Shown here: piece by piece, positions 44,206 through 56,253 of the stretch
Layout: the number at the start of each line of letters is the position of its first letter
Numbering within the stretch: position 1 is the first letter of the stretch
Source of the DNA: Papaver somniferum
Taxonomy: Eukaryota > Streptophyta > Magnoliopsida > Ranunculales > Papaveraceae
NCBI RefSeq assembly: GCF_003573695.1
Contig: NC_039359.1
Span: forward strand, 75,220,783 to 75,284,782
Length of the DNA stretch: 64,000 bases
Reading direction: 5' to 3'
Notes under the pieces: generated by a model
Database searches by the model: none
The model's input: the letters and a program-made list of their open reading frames with translations, nothing else
What the model was told of the DNA's origin: nothing
Program-made: the position numbers and the translations under genes

Positions 44206-46563
44206 TGAAAAAGCGGGGGTACAACAACCACACCCAATATTTCGATTAGCAATCTGTATGGACTAACTCCAATATACTTTCAAGAGAATCAACTAGAATC
44301 AATCTTAATAAAGTATATCATAGAGTTATATCTCTCTTTCTCTATTCAATTCTTACTAAAGAAAATAGTAGTATGCGGGTCTAATTGAATAAAAGGGAAA
44401 TCACTTGAACGGTACCAAAGACCAATGTTCAAGTATCAATCAATTTCAATCAACAACCAAAGGTCGGGTTTCCAATTGATTGATTTTAACGCACAACCTG
44501 TGATATTTCAATTATATTACAAAATATAATGTGAAAAAGAAATAACACTGACACCGGAATTTTGTTAACGAGGGAACCGCAAATGCAGAAAAACCCAGGG
44601 ACCTAGTCCAGATTTAACACACTGTATTAAGCCTCTAAAGACACTAACCTACTACAAACTAACTTCGGTCTGGACTGTAGTTGAACCCCAATCAATCTCA
44701 CACTGATCCAAGGTACATTTGCGCTCCTTACATCTCTGATCCCGGCAGGATATTACACACTTGATTCCCTTAGCTGATCTCACCCACAACTAAGAGTCGC
44801 TACGACCCAAAGTCGAAGACTTTAATAAACAAATTTGTATCACACAGAAAAGTCTACGGTAGTAGATAAATCTGTCTCCCACACAAATACCTATAAGTTT
44901 TTGTTCCGTCATTTGATAAATCAAGGTGAACATGAACCAATTGATAACCCGGACTTATATTCCCGAAGAACAGCCTAGCTAGTATTATCAATCACCTCAC
45001 AATAATCTTAATCGACGCGGCGAAAGAAGATATTGTGGAATCACAAACGATGATACGGAGATGTTTGTGACTACTTTTATACCTTGCCTATCGGAGATAT
45101 TAATCTCAAGCCAATCGTTACGATTGTACTCAACACGATAGAATATGCAAGATCAGATCACACAACTACGAGAAAGTAGTATCGGATTGGCTTCACAATC
45201 CCAATGAAGTCGTTAACCTGGTTTACAAGAAGAAACCTAAGGTTAAAGGAGAATCGACTCTAGCTAATACAAGTAGTATCACACAGGAGGTGTGTGGATT
45301 AGGTTTTCCAGTCGCTAGAGTTCTCTTTTATATAGTCTTTCAAATCAGGTTTGCAATCAATGTTAGCTTGGTAACAAAACATTCAATATTCACCGTTAAA
45401 TGAAAACCTGATTAGATTCAAGCTAATATCTTTCAACCGTTAGATCGAAAACTTAGCTTGTTACACACAAATGAAATGCACGATTTCAGGTTTATGTAAC
45501 CGTACCCAAACATGTACATTTGTTGGTTCAACAGTAATTAACCAAATGGTTAGCCATATGAGCACTTTCATATCAACCATATTCTTCTTCACCATAACTA
45601 GTTCAAATGACTCAAATAAACTAGCTAGAGAGTTGTTCAATTGTATAAATCTTATGTAACTACACAAGACACAGTTGAAGCAAAAACGATTTGATTCACT
45701 CGAATCGATTCATGAACTTTATAGCCACGGTTTGCAATTTGCATTCCTTAGTTTATATAAATATAAGCTCACAAATAATCATCTTTAGATATAACCAACT
45801 CAAGTTCGCAGACTTAAGTTCCCGGAAAGAGTTCACAAATTCCAGCAGATATTCTCGGGATGAGAACCTCCGCCAGTTCGCGGACCGGTTTCGCGGACCG
45901 AGTTCGCAGGCTGGGCTCGCATCTCTTGTTCTGGTTTTCCTGATCAACAAAGTACGCATACTTTGGTTCAAGGAATAAGGACTTATACATATATGTCTTG
46001 CCACACAATGCTTATATGTAACAATGGTTATATAATCTAAACTCTCATTTCAATCGTTGAAACATTCTTAGAGGACGTTATATAGTTGTTATTCACAAAC
46101 CATTTTTCGTCAAAGTCATTTTCAAAGTGATTGAAACATAACATGACTTTCGTCACTAGGTAAAGATGAACTTGGCCAAAGCGAAAGCTTACCAACACAT
46201 ATTTCGAGAAATAGATAGGCGAGATAAACTCGGCTCGAAATAGAAAATATGTATAATCAAAGTCTATATAGCAAAACGACTTTTGGCTCAAGATAGGAGA
46301 TAGAGTATATAGAATTTTGAGTGATAGATAAGTTCAAGTCTCCACATACCTTTTAGTCGATGAAGTTCCACCAGTTCCTTGAATAGTCCTTCTTCTCATA
46401 TGATGATCGCCATGGAGTTCTTGAGCTCAACTACACTTTCTATCCTAGTCCGAGACTTAGCTATAGTAGACTAGAAATCAAGACTTATAGTTTTGATCAC
46501 TAACATTGAAAAACATGCTTGAGATAGCAACGCATGCGAGCTCGACCAAGCAGTGCTCTAACA
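44206..46563 (-). repeat. Type C 3' LTR
   Basis: 2358 bp, TGAAAAAGCGGGGGTACAAC to ...GCAGTGCTCTAACA (plus-strand reading). U3 repeat cassette with TTCGCGGAC-type units at about 45800-45930. Closely similar to the 5' LTR at 49923-52271. Confidence 0.9.
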
Positions 46564-46577
46564 ATCTCCCCCTTTGT
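46564..46577 (-). promoter_or_regulatory. Polypurine tract of type C element
   Basis: Minus-strand GACAAAGGGGGAGAT, abutting the 3' LTR start TGTTAGAGCACTGC. Further G-rich tracts inside at about 46976 and 47203 suggest multiple polypurine tracts. Confidence 0.8.
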
Positions 46578-47835
46578 CAATTTTAGTGACAAAACTATCA
46601 ATACATATGGAATACAAAAATAAATAAATAAACTTTTGTTGCTCCTATTCCACATGGCTAATCTGCAACATTACTCGAAATCTTCGTCACTTCCAAGTAC
46701 TCCAATGATCCCAAAGGTTATAAGTTCAACATCATCGTTGTTGAAAATCCGTAACTATAACAATGACAAAACACAATTCTCAATTATTGTCATACAGTGT
46801 CATAGTATCATTATGCATCATCAAATTTCAATTGTATCACAACTTCGACAACAATAATATGGTGATATGTATCACTCACCCTTAGTCAATACTCCATCTC
46901 ACATGGAAACCACTCCCACTTACATAATGATACGAAAACCATATGTATTTGTAGCGTGAACTACATATTAATTCTCCCCCTTTTGTCAATAAAATTGGAG
47001 AAAACGGGATCCTAATGAAACTTGCAAAAGATACATTTCATGACCAAAAGAAAGCATATATCAACTTGTTTAGATGCAATCATAAAGCCGAAGCTAAATG
47101 CGTTCATCAAGGAGTTCATAAAGATACAAGATAACCCCTATAATATTCCACAGCCGCATTCCCCACAAAGATTTGGCAATTAAGCAGAAGTCCAATTAAG
47201 AACTCTCCCCATAAAATGTCATTCCCGTAAGAAAAACAAGAGCGACCTTAATTTCAAAGGAAATAAGGATTTCTTTGGATAAAGAAATCACATATGAACA
47301 TGAATTTGAATCCAAAAATACTCAATTAGATTAATAACAAAAGAACCCATAATTAATCTAATCGAAAATATACAACCAAATTGACCACAAAAAGTGATGA
47401 ATTTAATTGATCATGCTCGACATAAGAGAACTTACAGAGACTCACAGTAATACATAAAAAATATGGATCAGGGAAGATCAATACTGCGGAATATACAAGG
47501 ATTCATTCTACTTTCCATCACTATTCACACAATGACATACAATATACATAATCCTTGTCAACAAAAGTTCATCATATCTTCCATCAATAATGACGTAATA
47601 GGCTTCAAACTTTGGTGATGTCAAAAGTCCATTCATTCTTTTATTAATACATGCATATTGACATATGAAAGACTTAACTTTTGACATCGAATCTGTGCTT
47701 CTTATGGTACTAACACATGTAGCAATTGAAAGATAAGATCATTCAAATCTAAACATACAAGTTATTACAGCCAATAAACTAGCAGTTAAAAGTAGTTCCA
47801 CATAAGAAGTTTAAACAGATAACAGAAGGAACTAA

Positions 47836-48829
47836 TCTTGATTGTGATTATATTTCTCAGCAATCTTACACACAGGTTCAGTTAATTCAGGATGAATTCC
47901 AAACACGTAGCTTAGTTTTTCCTGAAGGCACTCAATTCTTTCATTAAGAATATTGTCTTCAGAGGAGGCTGGCTTCTTCATCTTGTTGATGTCTGTCTGA
48001 GATAGAGGAGAGGAATAACCAGTGCAGGTGCCAATTGGTTTAACCTGAAATTGGATGCAGATTCTACTGATAAGATATTAGAACTCAAGATTCTTTTTCT
48101 GTGAACCATATAAATCATCTGACAAATAATCAGACCTCAGAAATCAATCTCTTCTCCTGAGATAATATAACAAACCATCTCAGCGAGGGTTCTACTCGAC
48201 AGATTCTTATCAAGTGTGCTTGGAATCAGATTTGCAACAACCAATTTACTGAATATCTTCAGATGAAAGTTAATGTTGTCAACAGACAACTTGCCTCCTG
48301 ACCATGATTCACTTCTATTTAGAAGCAATTCGGATAGTTGACCCTGAGTTGGTCTGAGATTCTCAAGTTGAGGAATTGAAAATGAACGATCAAGTGATAA
48401 GTTCAAAAAATGTGCAATCACTTCACGATTTACCTCAAATGTTATCCCTCCAACCATTGTCTTGAAAAAACAAGTGATTTTGTTGGCAGCATGCAGGTTA
48501 GCATAAAACTGGCAGGTCATCTTAGGATATGAAGACCCAAGACCATCATGAACATAGCCCCACTTATGTTATTTCATAAACTGATGAAACTCAGGTTCGT
48601 TAACAGTAAGATCATAAACCCTCTCTATATCAAATTTTCCTTTAAGGAATTTGACATATTTATTCCTAGCAAGAAGGCTAGTGAAGCTAATTTGAAGAGC
48701 AAGGTCATAAAAAGGTTGTAAAACGTCTAAACCAATTTCATCATCTTCAAACTCATTATCACTATCTATGTTTCGATTCGGTTGAGAACTTAAGCCTTCA
48801 CCACAGCATAACTTTTTTCTAGGAGCCAT
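47836..48829 (-). pseudogene. Type C accessory gene, 'putative plant transposon protein'-like, spliced
   Basis: Exon 1 starts MAPRKKLCCGEGLSS at 48829 and reads FLKGKFDIERVYDLTV, a TAA after EFHQFMK (48569-48571), then in the same frame HKWGYVHDGLG and CQFYANLHAANKITCFFKTM followed by VGGITFEVNREVIAHFLNL. The (E)FYANL ... V(R)G..F.V....I..FLNL pattern matches the 'putative plant transposon protein' domain. Exon 1 ends near 48137. Exon 2 (47836-48044, acceptor TTTCAG) reads VKPIGTCTGYSSPLSQTD and ENILNER-type helical sequence IECLQEKLSYVFGIHPELTE to a stop. The exon 1-exon 2 join needs a frame correction. Single stop plus shift point to recent decay. Confidence 0.55.
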
Positions 48830-48999
48830 TTTGAACAAAGATACACAAGTGAAGAAGAACAACTTACTTGGTACATGAACTGGTTAATTGCAAACCAGCA
48901 CTCGTTCTTCAAACACACGAATGGTTTTTGACCCAACTTTCACGAGCTAATTCTGGAACCCCTGGCACAAACCAACATTGATTTGGTTGAGAATCAAGA

Positions 49000-49012
49000 T
49001 GATAAATATATG
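49000..49012 (-). promoter_or_regulatory. TATA-like box upstream of the type C accessory gene
   Basis: Minus-strand CATATATTTATC lies about 175 bp before the ATG at 48829, downstream of a C/T-rich stretch. Weakest of the three internal promoter candidates. Confidence 0.25.
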
Positions 49013-49300
49013 AGGACTGATCGGTTTCTTCTTGCGTCTGCGAATTGGAGAGAAGAAGAGGAGGGGTGAAAGAACCAAAGGGATTATTTTTCTCTTTTAG
49101 GTGTTGAGTGAACCATTTGACACGTTCGACAACTGGAGTCGTACGTGAGACGGTTCTGGTTCAGTGTATGTGAACCGCTCGTGTGCAAGACAAGTACTTG
49201 TTTGTTACAAAAGGAGCAATAGCTCAACGTCCATCTGTAATTGAGTAATTTTTGTAGAGACAAAAATTCAATTTTGCACTAGATGACACCATGAGAGAAT

Positions 49301-49855
49301 CTATTTCCAACAACTCTTATATCTCGAAATATAGAGATCATTCCATAACACAATTTTCATAGGACTATCAAAGAGCATTATCAAAACCAAAGAATTATTG
49401 AAACTCTGATTTCTCCTTTTCCATCTTTCATGTGGATAGTTTTTTGTATTACACGAGGAAACTCTTTTGGTAAAAGAAGACATCCTGGATTCTTCAAGAG
49501 TGAAGACAACATTATTATCATGATAAGGAGTGTCAGGAATTAATTCATGAAACCGTTCATGCATCGAGGTTGATTTCTCATTTAATTGAGATTTAAACTC
49601 TTCATGTAGCTTGTCTAGTTTATTACAACTAAACGAATACAGAAGAGGAGCACTGCTCTCACTGTTTGATAAATCAACATCAGACGTTAGGCTTTCAATA
49701 TCCTTTTTAATTCCTGAAAACACTTCGAGGCACTTTAAGCCAGGTGGCGGCTTACACAGAATTTCTTCTATAGATTTAATTAAACAAGTCATGGAAGAGA
49801 ATTCTGGAATCCCTGGATCTGGTGGTGCGTTAATTGAGATAGCATTGCAGTCCAT
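49301..49855 (-). CDS. Type C leader ORF with gag-like N-terminus
   Basis: A 184-residue intact frame from ATG at 49855, just after the primer site. It starts MDCNAISINAPPDPG, resembling the start of type A gag (MDRGAIYINVPP at 59075) and of type B' gag (MSKISINVSP), then diverges: KPPPGLKCLEVFSGIKKDIE, acidic-serine stretches, HEEFKSQLNEKSTSMHERFH. No UBN2 domain, coiled coil of gag type or zinc knuckle is visible. It occupies the gag position and may be a heavily remodelled gag or a replacement gene. Function unknown. Confidence 0.5.
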   Translation of the reverse strand: MDCNAISINAPPDPGIPEFSSMTCLIKSIEEILCKPPPGLKCLEVFSGIKKDIESLTSDVDLSNSESSAPLLYSFSCNKLDKLHEEFKSQLNEKSTSMHERFHELIPDTPYHDNNVVFTLEESRMSSFTKRVSSCNTKNYPHERWKRRNQSFNNSLVLIMLFDSPMKIVLWNDLYISRYKSCWK

Positions 49856-49910
49856 AGAGTCAGATCCCTACAAACACAGACTTGTAAGGTCTTTCAACGT
49901 GTTTTCCTTT

Positions 49911-49922
49911 TCTGATACCAAT
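49911..49922 (-). promoter_or_regulatory. Primer binding site of type C element
   Basis: Minus-strand ATTGGTATCAGA directly after the 5' LTR; the last bases of the usual TGGTATCAGAGC are changed (AGAAAAGG follows). Confidence 0.7.
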
Positions 49923-52271
49923 TGAAAAAGCGGGGGTACAACAACCACACCTAATATTTCGATTAGCAATTTGTATGGACTAACTCCAATATACTTTCAA
50001 GAGAATCAACTAGACTCAATCTTAATAAAGTATATCAAAGAGTTATATCTCTCTTTCTCGATTCAATTCTTACTCAAGAAAATAGTAATATGCGGGTCTA
50101 ATTGAATACAAGATAAATCACTTGAACGGTACCAAAGACCAATGTTCAAGTATCAATCAATTTCAATCAACAACCAAAGGTCGGATTTCCAATTGATTGA
50201 TTCTAACGCAAAACCTGTGATATTCAATTATATAACAAAATATAATGCGAAAAATAAATAACACAGACACCGGAATTTTGTTAACGAGGAAACCCCAAAT
50301 GCAGAAAAACCCCGTGACTAGTCCAGATTGAACACACACTGTATTAAGCCGCTACAGACACTAGTCTACTACAAACTAACTTCGGTCTGCAATGTAGTTG
50401 AACCCCAATCAATCTCACACTGATCTAAGGTACATTTGCACTCCTTACGTCTCTTATCCTAGCAGGATACTACACACTTGATTCCCTTAGATGATCTCAC
50501 CCACAACTAAGAGTTGCTACGACCCAAAGTTGAAAACTTTAATAAACAAATCTGTATTACATAGAAAAGTCTACGCTAATGGATAAATCTGTCTCCCACA
50601 GAAATACCTACAAGTTTTTGTTCTGTCTTTTGATAAATCAAGGTGAACATGAACCAATTGATAACCCGGACTTATATTCCGGAAGAACAGTCTAGTATTA
50701 TAAATCACCTCACAATAATCTTAATCGATGCGGCGAAAGAAGATATTGTGGAATCACAAACGATGAGATGAAGATGTTTGTGACTACTTTTATATCCTGC
50801 CTATCAGAGATATCAATCTCAAGACAATTATTACGATTATAATCAACCGATAGAATATGCAAGATCAGATCACACAACTACGAGAAATTAGTATCAGTCT
50901 GGCTTCACAATCCCAATGAAGTCTTTAAGTCGTTAACCTGGTTTACAAGAAGAACCCTAAGGTTAAAGGAGAATCAACTCTATCTAATACAACTAGTATC
51001 ACACATGTGGTGTGGGGATTAGGTTTCCCAGTTGCTAGAGTTCCCCCTTATATAGTCTTTCAAATCAGGGTTTGCAATCAATGTTAGCTTGGTAACAAAT
51101 CATTCAATATTCACCGCTAGATGAAAACATGATTAGATTCAAGCTAATATATTTCAACCGTTATATTGATAATTTAGCTTGTTACACACAAATTAAATGC
51201 ACGATTTTAGGTTTATGTAACCGTACCCAAACATGTACATTTGTTGGTTCAACATTAGTTAACCAAATGGTTAGCCATATGAGCACTTTCATATCAACCA
51301 TATTCTTCTTCACCATAACTATTTCAAATGACTCAAATGAACTAGTTAGAGAGTTGTTCAATTGTATAAATCTTATGTAACTACACAAGACACAATTGAA
51401 GCAAAAACGATTTGATTCACTCGAATCAATTCATGAACTTTATAGCCACGGTTTGGAATTTGCATTCCTTAGTTTATATAAATATAAGTTCACAAATAAT
51501 TGTCTTTAGATATAACCAACTCAAGTTCGCGGACTTAAGTTCCCGGAAGGAGTTCACAAATTCCAGCAGATATTCTCGGGATGAGAACCTCCGCCAGTTC
51601 GCACACTGGGTTCGCGGACTGAGCTCACAGCTCTTGTTCCGGTTTTCCTGATCAACAAAGTACGCATACTTTGGTTCAAGGAATAAGAACTTATAAATAT
51701 ATGTGTTTCCACACAATGCTTATATCCAACAATAGTTATATAAACTAAACTCTCATTTCAATCATTAAAACATTCTTAGAGGACGTTATATAGTTGTTAT
51801 TCACAAACCATTTTTCGTCAAAGCCATTTTCAAAGTGATTGAAACATAACATGACTTTCGTCACTAGGTAAAGATGAACTTGGCAAAAGTGAAAGCTTAC
51901 CAACACATATTTCGAGAAAAAGATAGGCGAGATAAACTCGGCTCGAAATAGCAAATGTGTGTAATCAAAGTCTATATAGCAAAAAGACTTTTGTCTCAAG
52001 ATAGGAGATCAAGTAGATAGACTTTTGAGTGATATATAAGTTCAAGTCTCCACATACCTTTTAGTCGATGAAGTTCCACCAGTTCCTTGAATAGTCTTTC
52101 GTCTTGTATAATAATCGCCATGGAGTTCTTGAGCTCAACTACACTTTATATCCTAGTCTGAAACTTAGATATAGTAGACTATAAATCAAGACTTATAATT
52201 TTTATCACTAACATTGACAAACATGCTTGAGATAGCAACGCATGCGAGTTCGACCGAGCAGTGCTCTAACA
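49923..52271 (-). repeat. Type C 5' LTR
   Basis: 2349 bp, highly similar to 44206-46563. U3 cassette at about 51525-51640. Short open frames shared by both LTRs (for example 51182-51388 and 45461-45667) are conserved LTR sequence, not genes. Confidence 0.9.
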
Positions 52272-53424
52272 GTTGATATAATTTTCTCTTTCGAAAATTA
52301 ACTTACTGTGTAGGTATTTCACTTTTTCCATTAGTGAACACCTTTGGTTGAGAAGAAGTACTAGTGATAGACGCATTTATGTGTCTATTTTGGTGTCGAT
52401 TTTCTATATTGTTAGTACCCATTTTTGTATTTATTTTTGTATTTTTATGTGTTTGTAGGTGTTTTTTGGGAAATAAACATTTTTGGAAAAATCAACTTGA
52501 AAAGTTGTTAAAGGCACGCCGGAGGACATATGTTATACGGACCCCGTTGTGGATGAGGGGAAACCAGATGATAAGGAGCACTCCACCGCTATTTTTACCT
52601 CAGACATTTTATTTTCACCCCACGGATATCAGTAACCGACAGATGGATTATGGGCACACCATCTTCAACATTTAAACACAAGTTTGGGCGGGAATGTTGG
52701 TTCTCGACTGCAGATTTGCCAGATCGAGAGATTCCTTGCTAGGTTGGACTTTATTAGCCTGTTTAGAGCTAAACAGGCTTATTAATGGGCTCAGGTTCGT
52801 CAATAAAAGAAGGTTCACGTGTAAACACGGTAAAACAGGGAAGAAGAATATTCAGTGACTGCGTATCTTCAGGAAAGGATTGTATGAGATATAATCGGAA
52901 TTTTGGTCAGGATTTGGTTAGGAATGACGTATTATGACCTAACAGGAATGATAAGTTCTCCGGATTTGAACAAATGAGGGATGTTGTAGAAAAAGAGAAG
53001 AGAGAAAGTTACGAGTATATTTGGAAGTTGGGCATGATAAAAATGAAGAATATCTTCTCGGTTGCTATCAAATAACAAAGTTAGATCTTTAGAAAAGGAA
53101 ACAGAGAACTCAATTATCGCGTAAAGAATATTTGGAGTGAAGAAAATCCGTGACTTGGAGAAAAAAATAAAGGGACGATAATTGAAGTTAAAACTCGAGA
53201 GATTCGGACCTGTTGGCTATATAAAGCCTTGTACGAGTCCCAAAAAAGTAATCGGGAGTTGGGGGTGTTGGAAAAATAAGATTAGGATCATATCCTAACC
53301 CTGTGTAACTTCTAGAAGTTACAACAAGTCAGTTATGTGCAGTTATGTGTATGTCTGCTGTGTATAAATATGTAACGTTCTATCAATAAAATTATGATGT
53401 TCCCTGTTCAGATTTTTCCAACAG

Positions 53425-53437
53425 TGGTATCAGAGCC
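53425..53437 (+). promoter_or_regulatory. Primer binding site of the gag-only element
   Basis: TGGTATCAGAGCC, one base after the 5' LTR; standard initiator tRNA-Met site. Confidence 0.9.
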
Positions 53438-53515
53438 ATCTTCCAACTGTTTGATATTTTATTTTGAGTGAAAAGAAAGCAGCAGATTTTCTTTGAGTGC
53501 AACAGCAATACAACA

Positions 53516-54423
53516 ATGGCTACTGAAAACTTTGTTCAAGCATCCATTCCTCGTTTTGATGGTCATTACGACCATTGGAGCATGTTGATGGAGAATTTCT
53601 TAAGGTCTAAAGAATACTGGAAAGTGGTTGATTCAGGGGTAATAGAACCAGCAGAAAATGATGTTTTATCCGCCACGCAGAAAGTCGAACTTGGAGGTTT
53701 AAAGTTGAAGGATTTGAGGGAAAAGAACTATCTCTTTCAGGAAATAGATCGTTCAATATTGGATACAATTCTGAGCAAAGAAACTTCCAAGGATATTTGG
53801 GATTCCATGAAGAAGAAGTATCAAGGGTTCACAAGGTCTAAAAGGCAACAACTTCAAGCATTTCGTTCGGAGTTTGAATTTATGAATGTTTTCAGGTGAG
53901 TCTGTTAATGATTTTTTCGCAAGAACAATGGAAATTGTTAACTAAATGCGAGTTTATGTGGAGAAGTTTACCAATGTTACTATTGTTGAGAAGATTCTTC
54001 GTTGTTTGACTCCAAAATTTAACTATGTGGTTCGTACAATAGAAGAATCAAAGGATTTGGATGTTCTTTCCATTGACGAATTACAAAGTTCATTAGTGGT
54101 TCATGAGCAAAGAATGAATCACCATGATGCGGAGGGGAATCTATTATATGACGAGAGAGTTCTCATGTCAAGACATAGTTATGGAAAGGGAAGGGATGAA
54201 GGTAATTTTAATTCTAATTCTCAGTCTTGTTCAATTTGCAAGGGAACAAATCATGTTACTGATGATTTTTGGTTCAAGGATAACAATAAGAAGCATATAC
54301 AATGTTATCATTGTAAGAAATTTGGTCATATTGAAAAAATCCTATCGTGAAAAATTGAAGTTCGAGCAAGCACATGTCTGTGAAGAAACAAATGACGATG
54401 GAGATAAAGTATGCCTTCTCTAA
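53516..54423 (+). pseudogene. Gag of the mini-retrotransposon (UBN2 type), frameshifted
   Basis: ATG at 53516. The N-terminal part is MATENFVQASIPRFDGHYDH with W then SMLMENFLRSKEYW, the Copia gag opening (IP.FDG.YD.W...M...L), followed by the UBN2 core (DTILSKETSKDIWDSMKKKY, KRQQLQAFRSEFE). A frameshift near 53895 and a TAA at 53942 interrupt; the frame resumes at MRVYVEKFTNVTIVEKILRC and LTPKFNYVVRTIEES. A first knuckle-like CSICKGTNHVTDDFW and a zinc knuckle CYHCKKFGHIEK follow; a second shift at the last cysteine region leads to a tail ending at 54423. Gag would coat the RNA; this copy is not complete. Confidence 0.8.
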
Positions 54424-55465
54424 TGGTTTATGGTGACAAGAGAATGATGATGATGATGATGTATGGTATTACTAATGTTTGAATTAAGGGAGTGTCGTTC
54501 ATAATCTTGTATGTCTTATGTTATCTGTTTTTTAAGTGTATTAAACTGAAGTGATACTCACTATCAGTTCAATGGAGTGTATGTTGGAAAAATAATATTA
54601 GGATCATATATTAACCCTGTGTAACTTCTAGCAGTTACAACAAGTCAGTTATGTGCAGTTATGTGTATGTCTGCTGTGTGTAAATATGTAACGTTCTATC
54701 AATAAAATTATGATGTTCCCTGTTCACATTTTCTCACAGGGGGTACTCTGCAGAGCTAAGAATCAAGCTGCAGGAGAAGTTGCAGCAGGAAGAAGACTAA
54801 GCTGAAGAACATAAGGCTGTAAAGGACAGTCGTTTCGTACGGTCTTAAATTCAGAATCCTGTAACAGTCCATTAGTAACTATTATCTTCAGTTTGCAAAA
54901 ATTTCTGTAATGGTTGATTATGTAACAATTATATATGTTACAGATTCGCTGTAATACTATTTTTCTTCAATAAAACACCTTTTGAGCCATGTTTATATCT
55001 TTGGAGCGTGTTTTCACCATGAAGAGCTAAACCCCAACGCTGGGATGACGGAGGAAGCCTAATATCATACGAGGGTAATTATATTTAATTCTTATATGAC
55101 TTTTGCACTAATTAAAATTGAATTATGATTTTGATTAATTAGTTGTTATCTCATCTGATGGGTCATGCTTGCTTAGATATTTTGATGTCCCATGCTTAGG
55201 ATTTACAACTAATATTTTAAGAGTCTGCCTTCGCAAAAATAAGAGTTCTTGTCTTTATTTATTGAGCTATAATTGTTAAAGGAATTAATATTTTAACCTT
55301 ATGTTATGAGTTTGGTGGAATTCTGAGTCTCAGTACCTCTCGTTATCGTGACAATCTTGTATATATTTTCTTTGTTTTTATTTTTAAGTCTTAATCCCAG
55401 TCTTTACAAGTCCGAGCGAACGAACTTTTACTACCACTTTCTACATCAAAATCAAAATAACATCA

Positions 55466-56187
55466 ACTAACCTTGACAAATTTTACCTCTTTGATAATAC
55501 ATGGAACATTTATTCCCTTATAGCCCAATCCTCGTGTATTACGATGATTTTTACTTGCTCTGAGCACAGTGGTTAATTTGTTTGCACTGGTATTGGACTT
55601 TTTCAAGTCCTCTTCCAACTTCCTGATTTTATCAAGAGAAGCAGTTAAATCACCTTCTAGTTGTCTTTCTCGAGTGAGAAAAACACTTTCTCTATCTTCA
55701 AAACAAATTTGTTGAGAGTTAATCCTTGCTCTGTTCTCTGCAAGTTTTTCTTTCAACATAATGAGATTTATTCAAAGATTTTCACATTCACAATTTTTTG
55801 AACGCACATCGTCTTCACGATCTTTAAGAAGGGATTGTATAAGTTTAAAGTCACAATCATAACCTTTACAAGTCTTTCTCAATTTCTTGTTTTCTCGAAG
55901 GAGAGGAGTCACAAAACCAATCAGACATGACATTGACCCCTTTTTATTTATAAGGCGGTCAAATAGTTTGGTATATTGTAAGACCTCCTCATCAGCATCT
56001 TTTTCAATATCAGCATAATTTTCGTCAGAAAGTTATCCAATTATTCCTTTAGGTGAGTCTCCCAGTTATCCACAGTTTTATATGATGCTTTAGATGTGAC
56101 AGTTTTCTCACGTGAACCCAACCTTTGAAAGTCGTCTGAATGATTATGTATTGGTGATACATTTATCGATATTTTACTCATGTTCAT
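55466..56187 (-). pseudogene. Type B' gag, 5' part, degenerate
   Basis: Starts at 56187 shortly after a primer site, with MNMSKISINVSPIHNHSDD, and reads toward the coiled coil (MLKEKLAENRARINSQQICF ... RQLEGDLTASLDKIRKLEED) and NTRGLGYKGINVP, ending at FVKVS where the solo LTR cuts in. Several stops and shifts lie between 55760 and 56060. Homologous to 7722-8862; unlike type A gag it goes straight from the short N-terminus to the coiled coil. Later pieces are at 52272-52364 and 44100-44205. Confidence 0.7.
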
Positions 56188-56239
56188 ATAGTCAGATTGC
56201 TTCAAACACAGACTTAGTAGGTCTTAAACGTGTTTTCCT

Positions 56240-56251
56240 GCTTTGGTACCA
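56240..56251 (-). promoter_or_regulatory. Altered primer binding site of the B' element
   Basis: Minus-strand TGGTACCAAAGC next to the LTR end; two differences from TGGTATCAGAGC. Confidence 0.6.
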
Positions 56252-56253
56252 AT

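Larger units (their letters stand above)
44206..52271 (-). mobile_element. Type C element: complete 8.1-kb LTR element without pol
   Basis: Minus-strand element with two full LTRs (44206-46563 and 49923-52271), a polypurine tract, a primer site and a GTTAA/GTTGA target-site duplication (44201-44205, 52272-52276). The internal region of about 3.4 kb carries a leader ORF (49301-49855) and a spliced accessory gene (47836-48829), but no protease, integrase, RT or RNase H. The 3' internal part (46579-47700) matches the type A 3' region, so A and C are one family with exchanged coding cargo. Mobilisation would need enzymes from another Sirevirus. Confidence 0.85.
53266..54738 (+). mobile_element. 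Complete gag-only mini-retrotransposon (TR-GAG type)
   Basis: Two LTRs of 158 and 157 bp (53266-53423 and 54582-54738) from TGTTGGAAAAAT to TTTTTCCAACA or TTTCTCACA, a target-site duplication GGGGG on both sides (53261-53265, 54739-54743), and primer site TGGTATCAGAGCC right after the 5' LTR. The only coding region is a gag. This fits the published class of terminal-repeat retrotransposons with a gag domain, which rely on other elements for enzymes. Confidence 0.9.
52365..55465 (+). repeat. Solo LTR of a TGATAG-type element, interrupted
   Basis: Begins TGATAGACGCATTTATGTGT and ends ...AACATCA. Flanked by ACTAG (52360-52364) and ACTAA (55466-55470). Removing it rejoins the B' gag as VKVS-TSSQPK. 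Without the gag-only element nested in it (53266-54738 plus one GGGGG), the LTR is about 1.6 kb. Same family as 40624-42132. Confidence 0.75.

Noticed and set aside
45461..45667. Open frame conserved with 51182-51388
   Set aside because: The two are the same place in the two LTRs of element C; conservation comes from LTR identity, and the minus-strand translation has no recognisable content.
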